A DNA stretch of 64,000 nt, taken from assembly GCA_903887775.1 (NCBI GenBank), contig CAISRB010000012.1, forward strand, positions 62,001 through 126,000, read 5' to 3'. The notes under the pieces are model-generated. The model was not told where the DNA came from. It did no database searches and worked only from the letters and a program-made list of their open reading frames with translations. The stretch is from an uncultured Bacteroidales bacterium (GTDB lineage Bacteria > Bacteroidota > Bacteroidia > Bacteroidales > FEN-979). This document shows, in pieces, positions 15,516-25,031 of this stretch (positions are counted from its first letter, which is position 1; each line of letters begins with the position of its first letter). A program made the position numbers and the translations under genes.

Positions 15516-16294
15516 TTCCCGGTTTGACGTAAGAGTTTGAGGGTATCGGCAGGGGTTTTCGTCATGTTGTTTGTCCGGTCGGGTGGCTGAGGGGGTTTTT
15601 CAACCGGGGTCTTTGTTGAAACAAGTTGTTCCACCGAATATACTATCGCCGTATAAAAATTACCTTCGTACTTCCTGAACCATTTGAATTCCTCGTTTTT
15701 TTCGCAAAGGAAAGGGCGGAGGTTCCAGGCAAGCTGAATGCCCACGAAGGCAAGGATGATCACCCAGATCCTGAATACCGTGACACCGATCTGGGGATAA
15801 ATGTTTTTCTGGTCGCAGGCATATTTCAGGGCATCTACCATCAGCTTCATGCCAAAAACACCCGCGAAAATAAAGATCGCCACGTGGAGAAGCTGAAGAA
15901 AATGATAATTGCCGCCGGTCACCTGGAAGACAATTACGATCGGCGCGAATGAGAGGGCTATCGTTGCAGTAAGTACTACCCCGCTGAGCACTACCATGAT
16001 CATCTGTCTGAAACTCATCTTTGACCCCAGCACCTGTTGGATAATGAAGAAAGACGGGAAACACAGTATCACTGTTGAGAGGAATAAAATGATGACTTTC
16101 ACACCCGCCACCATCGATTGAGTGAAGCTGTGATAACTGCCCATGACAACCCCGTATAAAAAGGCGAAAAGGCATATGATGAGCAGCTGGGTGAGTATCA
16201 AACGGTTTGATTTTGTTTTCTGGATCTCTCCGAAAAAAGACTCCTTGTTCTGGAAGATCTGAAAGACTTCCCTGAGGTCGGTTGAAGATTTCAT
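15512..16294 (-). CDS. Polytopic membrane protein, Yip1-like topology
   Basis: 260 residues from the ATG at 16294; an upstream TTG at 16321 is rejected because it overlaps the -7 box. About five hydrophobic helices lie between residues 30 and 205, followed by a proline-rich cytosolic or periplasmic tail. No catalytic motif seen. Translationally coupled to an HTH protein, so it may be a membrane sensor or partner that controls it; that is inference. Confidence 0.65.
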   Translation of the reverse strand: MKSSTDLREVFQIFQNKESFFGEIQKTKSNRLILTQLLIICLFAFLYGVVMGSYHSFTQSMVAGVKVIILFLSTVILCFPSFFIIQQVLGSKMSFRQMIMVVLSGVVLTATIALSFAPIVIVFQVTGGNYHFLQLLHVAIFIFAGVFGMKLMVDALKYACDQKNIYPQIGVTVFRIWVIILAFVGIQLAWNLRPFLCEKNEEFKWFRKYEGNFYTAIVYSVEQLVSTKTPVEKPPQPPDRTNNMTKTPADTLKLLRQTGK

Positions 16295-16318
16295 AGCTGG
16301 ATTTTGTTTGTTTGCGGA

Positions 16319-16349
16319 CAAAGATAATATATTTATAAGCGTTTGTCAA
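16319..16349 (-). promoter_or_regulatory. Bacteroidota sigma-70 promoter
   Basis: Minus strand TTG (16349-16347), 20 bases, TATCTTTG (16326-16319). Drives the membrane-protein/HTH pair. Confidence 0.65.
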
Positions 16350-16425
16350 TGTTTTTTAATGTTTTTTATTGTTTGTTACTGCGGATGAGATTTCGGAAAA
16401 GCCTGTCCTGCAGTGATTTTATTAA

Positions 16426-16433
16426 TACTTTTG
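16426..16433 (+). promoter_or_regulatory. -7 box of M28 peptidase promoter
   Basis: TACTTTTG, 18 bases before the ATG at 16451. No clear -33 box. It supports the shorter start. Confidence 0.45.
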
Positions 16434-16450
16434 CTGAAGAAACAAACACC

Positions 16451-17830
16451 ATGCGTAAACCTGAATTATTTGCATTGATTCTTATCCTGCCTGTATTCAT
16501 GCAGGTTTCCAGAGCCCAGAACCAGGATTCGGTTGTCCTGAGGAAAATGTATACCGAAGCCCTGAACAACCCGGTGGGCTGGAAAAACCTTGATTATCTC
16601 TGTACCAAAATAGGCGGAAGAATTTGCGGCACGGTGAAGGCCGAAGAAGCGGTGCAGTACATCAGGAAAGTGATGGAAGGCATGAAGCTTGACACGGTAT
16701 ATCTTCAGCCGTTGTTCGTGAAGCATTGGGAGAGGGGGACTGTTGAAACAGCAAAACTTTTTTCCGCAAAAAAAGGCAGTAAGGATCTGCATGTCTGTGC
16801 ACTCGGGACATCAATAGGCACTGGTGATACAGGTATTAAAGCAAAGGTCGTCGAGGTCCATAATTTCGCCGAATTAAAGGCCATCGGCCGTTCGGGCATT
16901 GAAGGGAAGATCGTGTTTTTCAACCGGGCCGCCGATGATTCACGCATCAACACTTTCGAGGCTTATGGAAAAGCTGTTGACCAGCGCGCCCAGGGTGCCA
17001 TGCAGGCGGCCCGCTTCGGTGCCCTTGCGGTCATCGTACGTTCAGCTGTCCCTGTGCACGATAATTTTCCGCATACGGGAGTCCAGCATTACGCCGACAG
17101 CGTGAAAGCCATCCCTGCAATGAGTGTAAGCACCAACGACGCCGATCTGCTTTCGTCATGGCTTAAAGACGATCCCTCCCTTAAATTATCGATGAAGATG
17201 AACTGCAGGAACCTGCCCGAAGCGCCCAGTTTTAATGTCATTGGCGAAATCAGGGGAAGTGAGCATCCAGAAGAAATCATAGTGTTTGGTGGCCATCTTG
17301 ATTCATGGGATATCGGCCAGGGCGCCCACGATGACGGCAGCGGTGTGGTCCAGGCCATCGACATACTGAGGATCTATAAAGCGCTTCAAATGAAGCCGAA
17401 ACATACGATACGCGCAGTGGCTTTCATGGACGAGGAAATCGCCCAGAGAGGGGCCGCGGCTTATGCTGATGCCGTGAAAAAGAAAGCTGAAAAACATATC
17501 GGCGCTATTGAAGCCGACCGGGGTGCAGCTGTTCCCCAGGGTTTTTCAATCGATGGCTCCGATGCAAGCATTGAAAAAATTAAAAGCTGGAAACCTTTGT
17601 TCAAACCTTATTCCCTCTGGTCTTTTGAAAAGGGCGGCAGCGGGGTCGATATCCACGACCTGAAAAAACAAGGGACCCCGCTGGTCGGACTCGTTACCGA
17701 TCCCCAGCGTTATTTCGATTACCATCATAGCGCCAACGACACTTATGATAAAGTCAACCCGCGCGAGCTCGAGCTTGGGGCTGCGGCGATGGCGGGGCTG
17801 GTGTATCTCATTGATACCTACGGACTGTAA
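16451..17830 (+). CDS. Secreted M28 family metallopeptidase
   Basis: 459 residues from the ATG at 16451. A signal peptide (1-22, ending SRAQ) is followed by a linker with a PA-type insert (about 110-250) and the M28 catalytic domain. Zinc-site residues are visible: GGHLDSWDIGQGAHDDGSG (His, Asp), AFMDEE (Glu), EADRG (Asp), and DYHHSANDTYD (His). Members are aminopeptidases or carboxypeptidases of the periplasm or cell surface. It faces an S46 dipeptidyl-peptidase; together they would degrade peptides for nutrition. Confidence 0.85.
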   Translation: MRKPELFALILILPVFMQVSRAQNQDSVVLRKMYTEALNNPVGWKNLDYLCTKIGGRICGTVKAEEAVQYIRKVMEGMKLDTVYLQPLFVKHWERGTVETAKLFSAKKGSKDLHVCALGTSIGTGDTGIKAKVVEVHNFAELKAIGRSGIEGKIVFFNRAADDSRINTFEAYGKAVDQRAQGAMQAARFGALAVIVRSAVPVHDNFPHTGVQHYADSVKAIPAMSVSTNDADLLSSWLKDDPSLKLSMKMNCRNLPEAPSFNVIGEIRGSEHPEEIIVFGGHLDSWDIGQGAHDDGSGVVQAIDILRIYKALQMKPKHTIRAVAFMDEEIAQRGAAAYADAVKKKAEKHIGAIEADRGAAVPQGFSIDGSDASIEKIKSWKPLFKPYSLWSFEKGGSGVDIHDLKKQGTPLVGLVTDPQRYFDYHHSANDTYDKVNPRELELGAAAMAGLVYLIDTYGL

Positions 17831-17906
17831 GTGGCGAAAAGCGAAATGCGAAAAGCGAAAACCAGGATCAAATGATTTTTTTTCGCTTTTCGCATTTCGC
17901 TTTTCA
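17831..17906. terminator. Bidirectional terminator built from GCGAAA words
   Basis: A perfect inverted repeat of about 26 bp (GAAAAGCGAAATGCGAAAAG and its complement), with a 15-base loop and T runs, sits exactly between the convergent M28 and S46 genes. Confidence 0.7.
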
Positions 17907-17912
17907 CTTTTA

Positions 17913-20054
17913 TTATTTCACTCCCATCTCCTCCAGCAAAAACCCTGCCTTCCCAACCTTCTCGGTAATGAACAAGACATAGTGAATATCGACATTGATG
18001 CAACGCTGAAGTGCTTCATCATACTGCCAGTCACTGATCATAGATTCATAATTCCCGTCGAAAGCAAGTCCGCAGATCTCACCCTTTGCATTTAAAACCG
18101 GGCTTCCGCTGTTGCCACCGGTGATATCACACTGGTTCAGGAAAGCGATGGGTACGTCTTTCATCGCCGGGTTCACCCAATGTCCGAAATCTTTTTTAAC
18201 ATAAAGATCTACAAGGGCGGGCGGGGCATCGAAAGGTTCAATGCCGGTGTTTTTATCAACCATCCCTTCGAGCGTTGTGAAAGGATAATACCAGACCGCG
18301 TCGGCCGGACGATAGCCCCTGATCTTCCCGTATGAAAAACGCTTGCTGCCGTTTGCATCGGGATACATGTTTGAACCTTTCCATTCAAATAAACCATCGA
18401 GGTAGATTTTGCGAACCGCAGTTACATTTACATTGAATTTATCGGCGGTTTCCTGTATCTCTATCGCCATGGGATCAATGCTGTAGGCCATATTGATGAA
18501 CGGATCGTTCAGGGCCTGAAGCTCTTTTGTTGACATTTTATACAGGGTCTTCACGTAATTCAGATCGGTCAGCTTAGTTGCTTTATACGCCTCGTCTACA
18601 AACTGTTCGACAGGCTTTGAAGAACTGAAAACATACTCCAAACCGGTTATCCTCTGTGCCTGGGGCAATTCCTTCGCCATATTCAACGTGCGGACAAGCA
18701 GTGCCTTATCAACCGGTTCAAAATAATTGGCATAGGTGAATTGCAATCCTTCAATAGCCTGGTTTACTGCATCCTCCGAGAACCCGGGATCCCTTTCACT
18801 TTCAGGTTTGTCCTTCTGTTGGGCAAAGTAAATTACCCTCTGCGCTACATTGACAAGTGTTCCGGCAAGGCCCTGGAAATTCCCGAAAACCTCGTCCCGT
18901 AGTTTTGTACCTTCAATCAGCTTGTATTCTGCCTTTTCCTTTTCCAGGATATCTGCATATTTGGCTTTGGTCTCAGGCTTGCTGTTAGCCCACTTTACAA
19001 ACACCTTCTCGAATTCCAGTTTCTTTTCATAGAAATGGGTTTTCTTCATCCCGTCGACTTTCCCCTGGTAATTCTTCATCGTATTGGCCAGCCCCCTGAC
19101 AAGATTGGCTTCCTTGATCTGTCCATCCCTGTTGCCCTTTGTCAGCTGATCGCAGAGGTCGATGATCTCCTTGAAATTCTTTATCGTAAAAGGATAATTA
19201 TAATGTTCGTTAAAATAAACCGAGGTGGATGAACGGTAACGGGTGGTTTGTCCGGGATACCCAATGATAAAGTTAAAGTCGCCATCCTTCAGGAAATCCT
19301 TTGCAACCTTCAGCCATACTTTGGGATGATACGGCACATTATCGGCAGAATATGCCTTTCCTGTCCCATCGGGGGCGCAGTACACTCTCATAAACGAGAA
19401 GTCTCCCGTATGCCTGGGCCACATCCAGTTGTCGGTCTCCCCTCCGTAATTGCCTATTGCAGAAGGCGGGGCATACACTATACGAATATCCTTAAACACC
19501 TTATGTACATAGAGGATGTACTGACGGCCGTTGAACATCTGTGAAACCGAAGCATCGATATCATCCTTACCCTTCGTATAAGGCTCAGTGATGAGGGTGA
19601 TCTTTTCATTGATCTTTTTATTTTTTTCCGCCGGATCGCTGATCCCCTTTGCGGCATCGAGTACTTCTGCTGTTACATCTTTCATTTCGATAAGAAGCCT
19701 GGCACGGTAGCCCGGGGCTTTAATTTCATCGCTTCGCTTTGTGGCCAGGAACCCCTTCGTCAGGTAATCGCTGTTGACGCTGGAAGTCCTCTGTATTGCC
19801 GTATATGCCACATGATGGTTTGTGATAAGCAGTCCGTCCTTCGAGACAAATGATGCTGTACCTCCGCCAAGTTGCACGATGGCATCAGAGACTGAGGGTT
19901 TGTCTTTGCTGTAGACTTCGCTGACAGGGATTTGCAGGCCCTTTTTGGCAAGATCGAGCTGGTTTAGCTGGGTAAGCAGCCACATCCCTTCCTGGGCATG
20001 CAACTGCAGAATGAACATAACAAGTAATAAAAGTGACAAAATCGATTTTTTCAT
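17913..20054 (-). CDS. S46 family dipeptidyl-peptidase, DPP7-like
   Basis: 713 residues with signal peptide (1-20, LQLHAQ). The S46 serine-peptidase triad is visible: His in ITNHHVAY (77-84), Asp in GGETDNWMWPRHTGDF, Ser649 in TGGNSGSPV. The S1-pocket position after FD in LAFDGNYE is glycine (G667); in the family Gly marks DPP7 (hydrophobic P1) and Arg marks DPP11 (acidic P1), so DPP7-type specificity is inferred. It removes dipeptides from oligopeptides in the periplasm. A palindrome (20065-20087) lies 11 bases upstream of the start. Confidence 0.9.
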   Translation of the reverse strand: MKKSILSLLLLVMFILQLHAQEGMWLLTQLNQLDLAKKGLQIPVSEVYSKDKPSVSDAIVQLGGGTASFVSKDGLLITNHHVAYTAIQRTSSVNSDYLTKGFLATKRSDEIKAPGYRARLLIEMKDVTAEVLDAAKGISDPAEKNKKINEKITLITEPYTKGKDDIDASVSQMFNGRQYILYVHKVFKDIRIVYAPPSAIGNYGGETDNWMWPRHTGDFSFMRVYCAPDGTGKAYSADNVPYHPKVWLKVAKDFLKDGDFNFIIGYPGQTTRYRSSTSVYFNEHYNYPFTIKNFKEIIDLCDQLTKGNRDGQIKEANLVRGLANTMKNYQGKVDGMKKTHFYEKKLEFEKVFVKWANSKPETKAKYADILEKEKAEYKLIEGTKLRDEVFGNFQGLAGTLVNVAQRVIYFAQQKDKPESERDPGFSEDAVNQAIEGLQFTYANYFEPVDKALLVRTLNMAKELPQAQRITGLEYVFSSSKPVEQFVDEAYKATKLTDLNYVKTLYKMSTKELQALNDPFINMAYSIDPMAIEIQETADKFNVNVTAVRKIYLDGLFEWKGSNMYPDANGSKRFSYGKIRGYRPADAVWYYPFTTLEGMVDKNTGIEPFDAPPALVDLYVKKDFGHWVNPAMKDVPIAFLNQCDITGGNSGSPVLNAKGEICGLAFDGNYESMISDWQYDEALQRCINVDIHYVLFITEKVGKAGFLLEEMGVK

Positions 20055-20064
20055 ACAATATCCG

Positions 20065-20087
20065 TTTTACATGTTGTTAATGTAAAA
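20065..20087. promoter_or_regulatory. Palindrome upstream of S46 peptidase
   Basis: TTTTACAT and ATGTAAAA, perfect 8-base arms with 7 bases between, ending 11 bases before the start codon at 20054. It could be an operator or a leader hairpin. Confidence 0.5.
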
Positions 20088-20212
20088 ATAGACATATCAT
20101 TTACGGAAATAAACTACAATCTGTAAAAAGTCCATTAAACTCGCTGAACCGTACGATGGGCCGGTCAAACTCAAATGTTTTCAACGAAGGATGAATCCCT
20201 GAAAATATTCCG

Positions 20213-22528
20213 TTACTCTTCCCTGATAACTTCTGCCGGATTGCGTGCAGCGGCCAGCCAGCTCTTCCAGCTTACAGTGACCAGGGCAATGCCCATGGCA
20301 ATCAATCCGGCGATTGCAAAAAACCACCAGTTCAAGCCTGTTTTATACGCAAAATTTTCCAGCCATTTATACAGGACAACCCAGGCAAGGGGTACAGCCA
20401 GTATAAAAGAAATGCCGACCCATATTGCAAAGTCCCGGTTGAGCATGACGATGATCTCGAAATTATTTGCTCCATTGATCTTGCGGATGCCAATTTCCCT
20501 GGCCCTGCGTTCGATCAGGTAGGCCAGCAGGCCAAATAAACCAAGGCAGGAGATTAGAATCGCGATGAAAGTGAAAACAGAGATCAGCGAACCAAATGCA
20601 ACTTCCTTACGGTATTGCTTATCAAACCAATCATCATAAAAATAATATTCGAAAGGACTGTAAGGAGCTATCCGTTTCCAGGTCGTTTTAATATAATCCA
20701 TCACGCCTGCCACATTTTCTCCCTCAATCCTTATCGTCATGTCCGACAAATAGGAGGTATTGAAGTCCAGTTCAAGAGGCACGATTTTTTCATAGAGCGA
20801 ACTGGTATGGAAATCTTTGACTACGCCTATTATTTTATTACCCCCAAGGCTTCTCCCTTTATAATCTTCCCATTTATTTTCTTTCAGGAGGGTTTCATTA
20901 ACCAGGCAGACATTTTTATCAGCCTGCGAAAAACCCCTGCCCTGAGAGAGGGTTATCCTGAAAGTGGAAAGGAAGGAAGTATCAGTGTAAATAAACCAAT
21001 TATTCCCGTCGTTTGCAGCCAGGTTCCCCGGGATCCCGTATGATAAGGTAACGTTGTTTATTCCCGGGTTTTTCAACAATTCATCCTTCATTGCAAATGG
21101 CTTGATTTCGGATGGTATGGTTATATGAAGAAGGCGGTTCTTATCAAACCCGAGATTTTTATTATTAATATATTTCAACTGGTTCTGTATGATGATGGCG
21201 GAAATGATCAGTGCGATGGCAATGGTAAACTGGAAGATAAAAAGGTTCCTGGGTAATAAAAGCAGATGTGAGCTGCTCAGGCTCCTCCCTTTAAAAAGTT
21301 CGCTGGTTTTAATCCTGGATAAGTACCAGGCCGGGTAGTACCCGGAAATCATCCCCAGTACAAGTGAAAACAAGAAGACCCATATGATCTGGGGAAACCG
21401 GAAAAACCATGAAACATCAACATTGCTGTTAACCAGCCGGCCGAACAGGTTCGCCATGAATTTTATCATCCCGCTTGCACAGATGAATGCCAGGACAGAC
21501 AGACCGGTTGATTCAAAGAGAAACTGACCGGTCAGCATAAGGCCTGAAGCGCCCGAGACTTTTTTATAAGCTATTTCCCTGGCCCTCGAAAATGCCTTTA
21601 TGGTGGTCAAATTGATGTAATTAATGCAGGCAAGAAGTAATAACAATACCGCCAGTGACATGAAAACGAACAGCATCGCTTTATCGCCATGTTTAAAGCT
21701 ATCGGTCTGGTTTTTATCAAAATAAACTTCTGAATAGGGTTGAAGTTTCAAATACGAAAAATATCTATCTGCCTTATATTCTTTGTACGATTCCTTTTTT
21801 AAGCGGTCATTCAATGCCCGGATATCTGCTTTTTCGTGGATCAACAGATAGATGTCACACATATATATGACTGCGGGTGTGCTGCCGCCTTTATGGCTGC
21901 CAAATGACATCATCCTGAAATGAAAGGAACTGCATTCAAATGAAACCAAAGCTTCAAACTTTATCCTTGAGCTTTCCGGAGGATCTTTGACCACTGCCGC
22001 GACGGTTAAAAGGTTTTCTTCATTGCCGATCGTTGTTTTTATTGTTTTCCCAACGGATTTCTCTTTGCCAAATAACTTCCCTGCAATACTTTCAGTAAGA
22101 ATGACCGAATGAGGATCCTTCAGAAGATTTGAAGTATCGCCTGTTACGAGCGGGAATGAAAACGTGGTAAAAAAGCCCGGGTCGGTGGATAATACATTGT
22201 TGAGCTTGATCGGGCCGGACTGATTATTGACTGTCAGCTCAATCCTGTCGATACGGCAGGCCTGTCTGACTTCCGGGTAAGCAGCTGTGAATTTCCTTGC
22301 CCAATCCTGGTTAACCGAAGAGGTATTGCTTTCAGAGTTGACATTCAGTACCAGGAAAATATTATTGAACTCTTTATGAAATTTATCCGTACTGTATTCC
22401 TGGATCACATAGCGGGCAATAACCATGATCGTGGCTATGCTGATCGCAAGGCCCGACACAATGATCAGGGTGAAGATCAGATTTTTCTTGTAATTCCTGA
22501 AGGTGATTTTTACAATGTGTTTAAACAT
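20213..22528 (-). CDS. ABC permease, FtsX/MacB type (fifth of five)
   Basis: 771 residues, two repeats of the MacB layout: helix 1 (about 16-40), MacB_PCD periplasmic domain, three helices with SRAREIAYKKVSGASG after the second, then a second helix-periplasmic-three-helix block with ERRAREIGIRKINGA. The tail NPAEVIREE is the family ending. No ATPase domain is present, so it must use the ATPase encoded at 34950-35642 or a distant one. Last gene of the operon, 47 bases after the fourth permease. Confidence 0.85.
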   Translation of the reverse strand: MFKHIVKITFRNYKKNLIFTLIIVSGLAISIATIMVIARYVIQEYSTDKFHKEFNNIFLVLNVNSESNTSSVNQDWARKFTAAYPEVRQACRIDRIELTVNNQSGPIKLNNVLSTDPGFFTTFSFPLVTGDTSNLLKDPHSVILTESIAGKLFGKEKSVGKTIKTTIGNEENLLTVAAVVKDPPESSRIKFEALVSFECSSFHFRMMSFGSHKGGSTPAVIYMCDIYLLIHEKADIRALNDRLKKESYKEYKADRYFSYLKLQPYSEVYFDKNQTDSFKHGDKAMLFVFMSLAVLLLLLACINYINLTTIKAFSRAREIAYKKVSGASGLMLTGQFLFESTGLSVLAFICASGMIKFMANLFGRLVNSNVDVSWFFRFPQIIWVFLFSLVLGMISGYYPAWYLSRIKTSELFKGRSLSSSHLLLLPRNLFIFQFTIAIALIISAIIIQNQLKYINNKNLGFDKNRLLHITIPSEIKPFAMKDELLKNPGINNVTLSYGIPGNLAANDGNNWFIYTDTSFLSTFRITLSQGRGFSQADKNVCLVNETLLKENKWEDYKGRSLGGNKIIGVVKDFHTSSLYEKIVPLELDFNTSYLSDMTIRIEGENVAGVMDYIKTTWKRIAPYSPFEYYFYDDWFDKQYRKEVAFGSLISVFTFIAILISCLGLFGLLAYLIERRAREIGIRKINGANNFEIIVMLNRDFAIWVGISFILAVPLAWVVLYKWLENFAYKTGLNWWFFAIAGLIAMGIALVTVSWKSWLAAARNPAEVIREE

Positions 22529-22575
22529 CTCATTAACAATTCTGATAATCCTGTTCTATTTGTTTTTCAATGCAT

Positions 22576-24927
22576 TTACTCATATTTTAATGCGGTTACC
22601 GGGTCCTGTGTTGCAGCTTTCCAGGCCTGCCAGGTTGTGGCAAGTATGGCTATGGCAAACACGAACAAAGCACTCATCAGAAAATATCCCGGGTGTAGGC
22701 GGATACGTAATACATATTCGGCAAGCCATTGGTTCATAACGATATAACACCCGGCTGAAGCAATGAGTATCGCAATGACCACAATGATCAGTATATCCCT
22801 GAACAAAACCATGATGATGAGGCTTACGGAACTCCCATTTACTTTGCGGATCCCGATTTCCTTCGTACGGCGCGAGATCTTAAGAACGGTCAGGGCCAGT
22901 AAACTTATCAGGCTGATGAAAACCACTGCAGCCCCTCCAATGGATACCATTTTTGCAAGCCGGTTCTCTTTCTGGTACATCCCGTCAAAGATATCCGCCA
23001 GGGATTGATGGTTGAAAATGAAATTTTCATCAAAGCGATGGAAGATTGACTTGATTTGCATCAATTGGATCCCTGTCAAAGGACTAGCACTGCGGATATA
23101 AATATTCGGAGTTCCCCAAAAACAATTCGCAATTACCAGGGGAGCAATGGGTTCGCCCGGATTGGTCATATAATAAAAATCCTTCACGATACCAATAATC
23201 TCAACCCGTTTATCATTATAAAGAACTGCTTGTCCGGCCTTTGGTTGCAGGCCCAGTAACCTGATTGCCGATTCGTTGACAACAACAGCCTGGCTATCGG
23301 CCATCGATTCCCGAAAGAACCGTCCGTCAATCAGTGTAAACTGCATAAGCTCTCCAAAACCGGGCTTTTCGCGGTATTCATTGATGGCTTTGTTATTGTT
23401 TTCCCCGTCGGCCAGGGTTCTTATGTATTGCCCGCTGCACCCGCCGCCCATAAAGTGTTCCCCACCGCAAACAGCTGCAACGAATGGCAAGTTCAGCAAT
23501 TCAGATTTTACACTTTCATACTTCTTCGAGACAGGCATGCTGCAATTGCTGACCGTGATCACATTATTCCTGTCGAACCCCAATGGTACGTTATGCATGA
23601 ATGTTAATTGTGATAAAATGATGATGACACAACTGATAAAAAATGAGGCAACCGTAAATTGAACAAATACCGAAGCTGCAGAAAGCCAGTTGTTGTTTCC
23701 CGGGCCTGAAATTTTTCCCCTCAATCCCAATGCGTATTTCATCCTTGAGAGATAGAGCACAGGATAACCGGATGTAATCACCAGGAGCACGATCAATACA
23801 ATAACACACAAAATAATACCGCCTGGTGTCAACAAATCGGAAAGATCAACTTTTGATTGCAATAAAGCTGACAGGAATGGCATTGATTTATAGATAATCA
23901 GAAATGCCAGGACGGCAGAAAACAGAAAAACGATAACTGTTTCTAAGAAAAACAGTTTGGCAATGCTTGCCTTTGTGGCGCCGAACATGGTCCGGGTTGA
24001 TATTTCGGTAATGCGTTTTTCACCCTGTATGATAAACAGGTTAATATAGCTGAGCAATGCCGTGAGCAGAACAAACAAGGCGATAAGTCCGACAATAAGC
24101 AGTTGTTTCATACTGCCATGGTTCGGGATATAGGAACTTGCTGCAGAATGCAGGTACAAATCGGTCAGGGGCTCAACCCCCGATTGGACTTTTGCGTTCA
24201 TCCCCCTGGCCCAATCCCGCATAAGAAGATTATTTGCCTCTGCAATTTTCGCGCCTGCTGCTTTTGAGTCTATATTCGGCTTAAGTAAATAGTATGTTTG
24301 AAATTCGAGGCCCCCGAACAAGTTAAGATTAAGTGTGGAGAGGGAAATCAGCAAACCGAAGCTTAAATGGGAGTTTTTAGGAATTTCATCCATCACCCCG
24401 GTGATCATCACATGTTCACGATCAGATTCAATGGTTTTCCCGATGCAATTGGTTGTATGGAACAGTTTTTCGGCAACAGAAGTTGTGACTACGGCCGTAT
24501 TTTTCTGAAGCAGCGCCGTTTTTTCATCACCAGAATTCAGCGACAGTCCGAATACCTTAAAAATCTCAGGGTCAGCATAGAAAATCCCTACTTTTTCTAT
24601 TTTATTCAGCTTCGTTTGAACAGATGTTTTCCAGCCGCCATATAGCTGAACGGCAGACTCTACTTCGGGAACTTTGGAGGGAAGCTGGGAATACGCCTGG
24701 CGTAAGGAAATACCATATGCTTCGGTGCTCGTATTATCGGTTACCCGGCTGAAAAGTCTTACCACCCTGTCACTGGTTTTAAAGTGCTTATCATAACTCA
24801 ATTCATAACGTATGTAGGTGAGTGTGAAAATCAACGTGGTCAATGCCACTCCAAGCCCTGTCACATTGGTAATCAGCATGAACGGGTTGCGCTTCAATAT
24901 TCTCAGGACAAATTTTAAATCATTCAT
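22576..24927 (-). CDS. ABC permease, FtsX/MacB type (fourth of five)
   Basis: 783 residues with the same double MacB layout. The mid signature is diverged (EKRITEISTRTMFGATK, where the others read E(I/V)(G/A/S)xKK or similar), while the C-terminal one is standard (SRRTKEIGIRKVNGS). It ends DPVTALKYE. It starts 104 bases after the third permease gene, the largest gap among the permeases, so a separate promoter is possible, though no TAnnTTTG box was identified there. Probably part of an inner-membrane complex that drives periplasmic work or export. Confidence 0.85.
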   Translation of the reverse strand: MNDLKFVLRILKRNPFMLITNVTGLGVALTTLIFTLTYIRYELSYDKHFKTSDRVVRLFSRVTDNTSTEAYGISLRQAYSQLPSKVPEVESAVQLYGGWKTSVQTKLNKIEKVGIFYADPEIFKVFGLSLNSGDEKTALLQKNTAVVTTSVAEKLFHTTNCIGKTIESDREHVMITGVMDEIPKNSHLSFGLLISLSTLNLNLFGGLEFQTYYLLKPNIDSKAAGAKIAEANNLLMRDWARGMNAKVQSGVEPLTDLYLHSAASSYIPNHGSMKQLLIVGLIALFVLLTALLSYINLFIIQGEKRITEISTRTMFGATKASIAKLFFLETVIVFLFSAVLAFLIIYKSMPFLSALLQSKVDLSDLLTPGGIILCVIVLIVLLVITSGYPVLYLSRMKYALGLRGKISGPGNNNWLSAASVFVQFTVASFFISCVIIILSQLTFMHNVPLGFDRNNVITVSNCSMPVSKKYESVKSELLNLPFVAAVCGGEHFMGGGCSGQYIRTLADGENNNKAINEYREKPGFGELMQFTLIDGRFFRESMADSQAVVVNESAIRLLGLQPKAGQAVLYNDKRVEIIGIVKDFYYMTNPGEPIAPLVIANCFWGTPNIYIRSASPLTGIQLMQIKSIFHRFDENFIFNHQSLADIFDGMYQKENRLAKMVSIGGAAVVFISLISLLALTVLKISRRTKEIGIRKVNGSSVSLIIMVLFRDILIIVVIAILIASAGCYIVMNQWLAEYVLRIRLHPGYFLMSALFVFAIAILATTWQAWKAATQDPVTALKYE

Positions 24928-25031
24928 TGATGAAATTATTATGAACCAGTTCGCGGTCAGGGGTTAATTTTAGTTTATTCATTGAATCCGGATCTGATAA
25001 GAACAACTTTATTTCAAACCGGGAAACTTTT

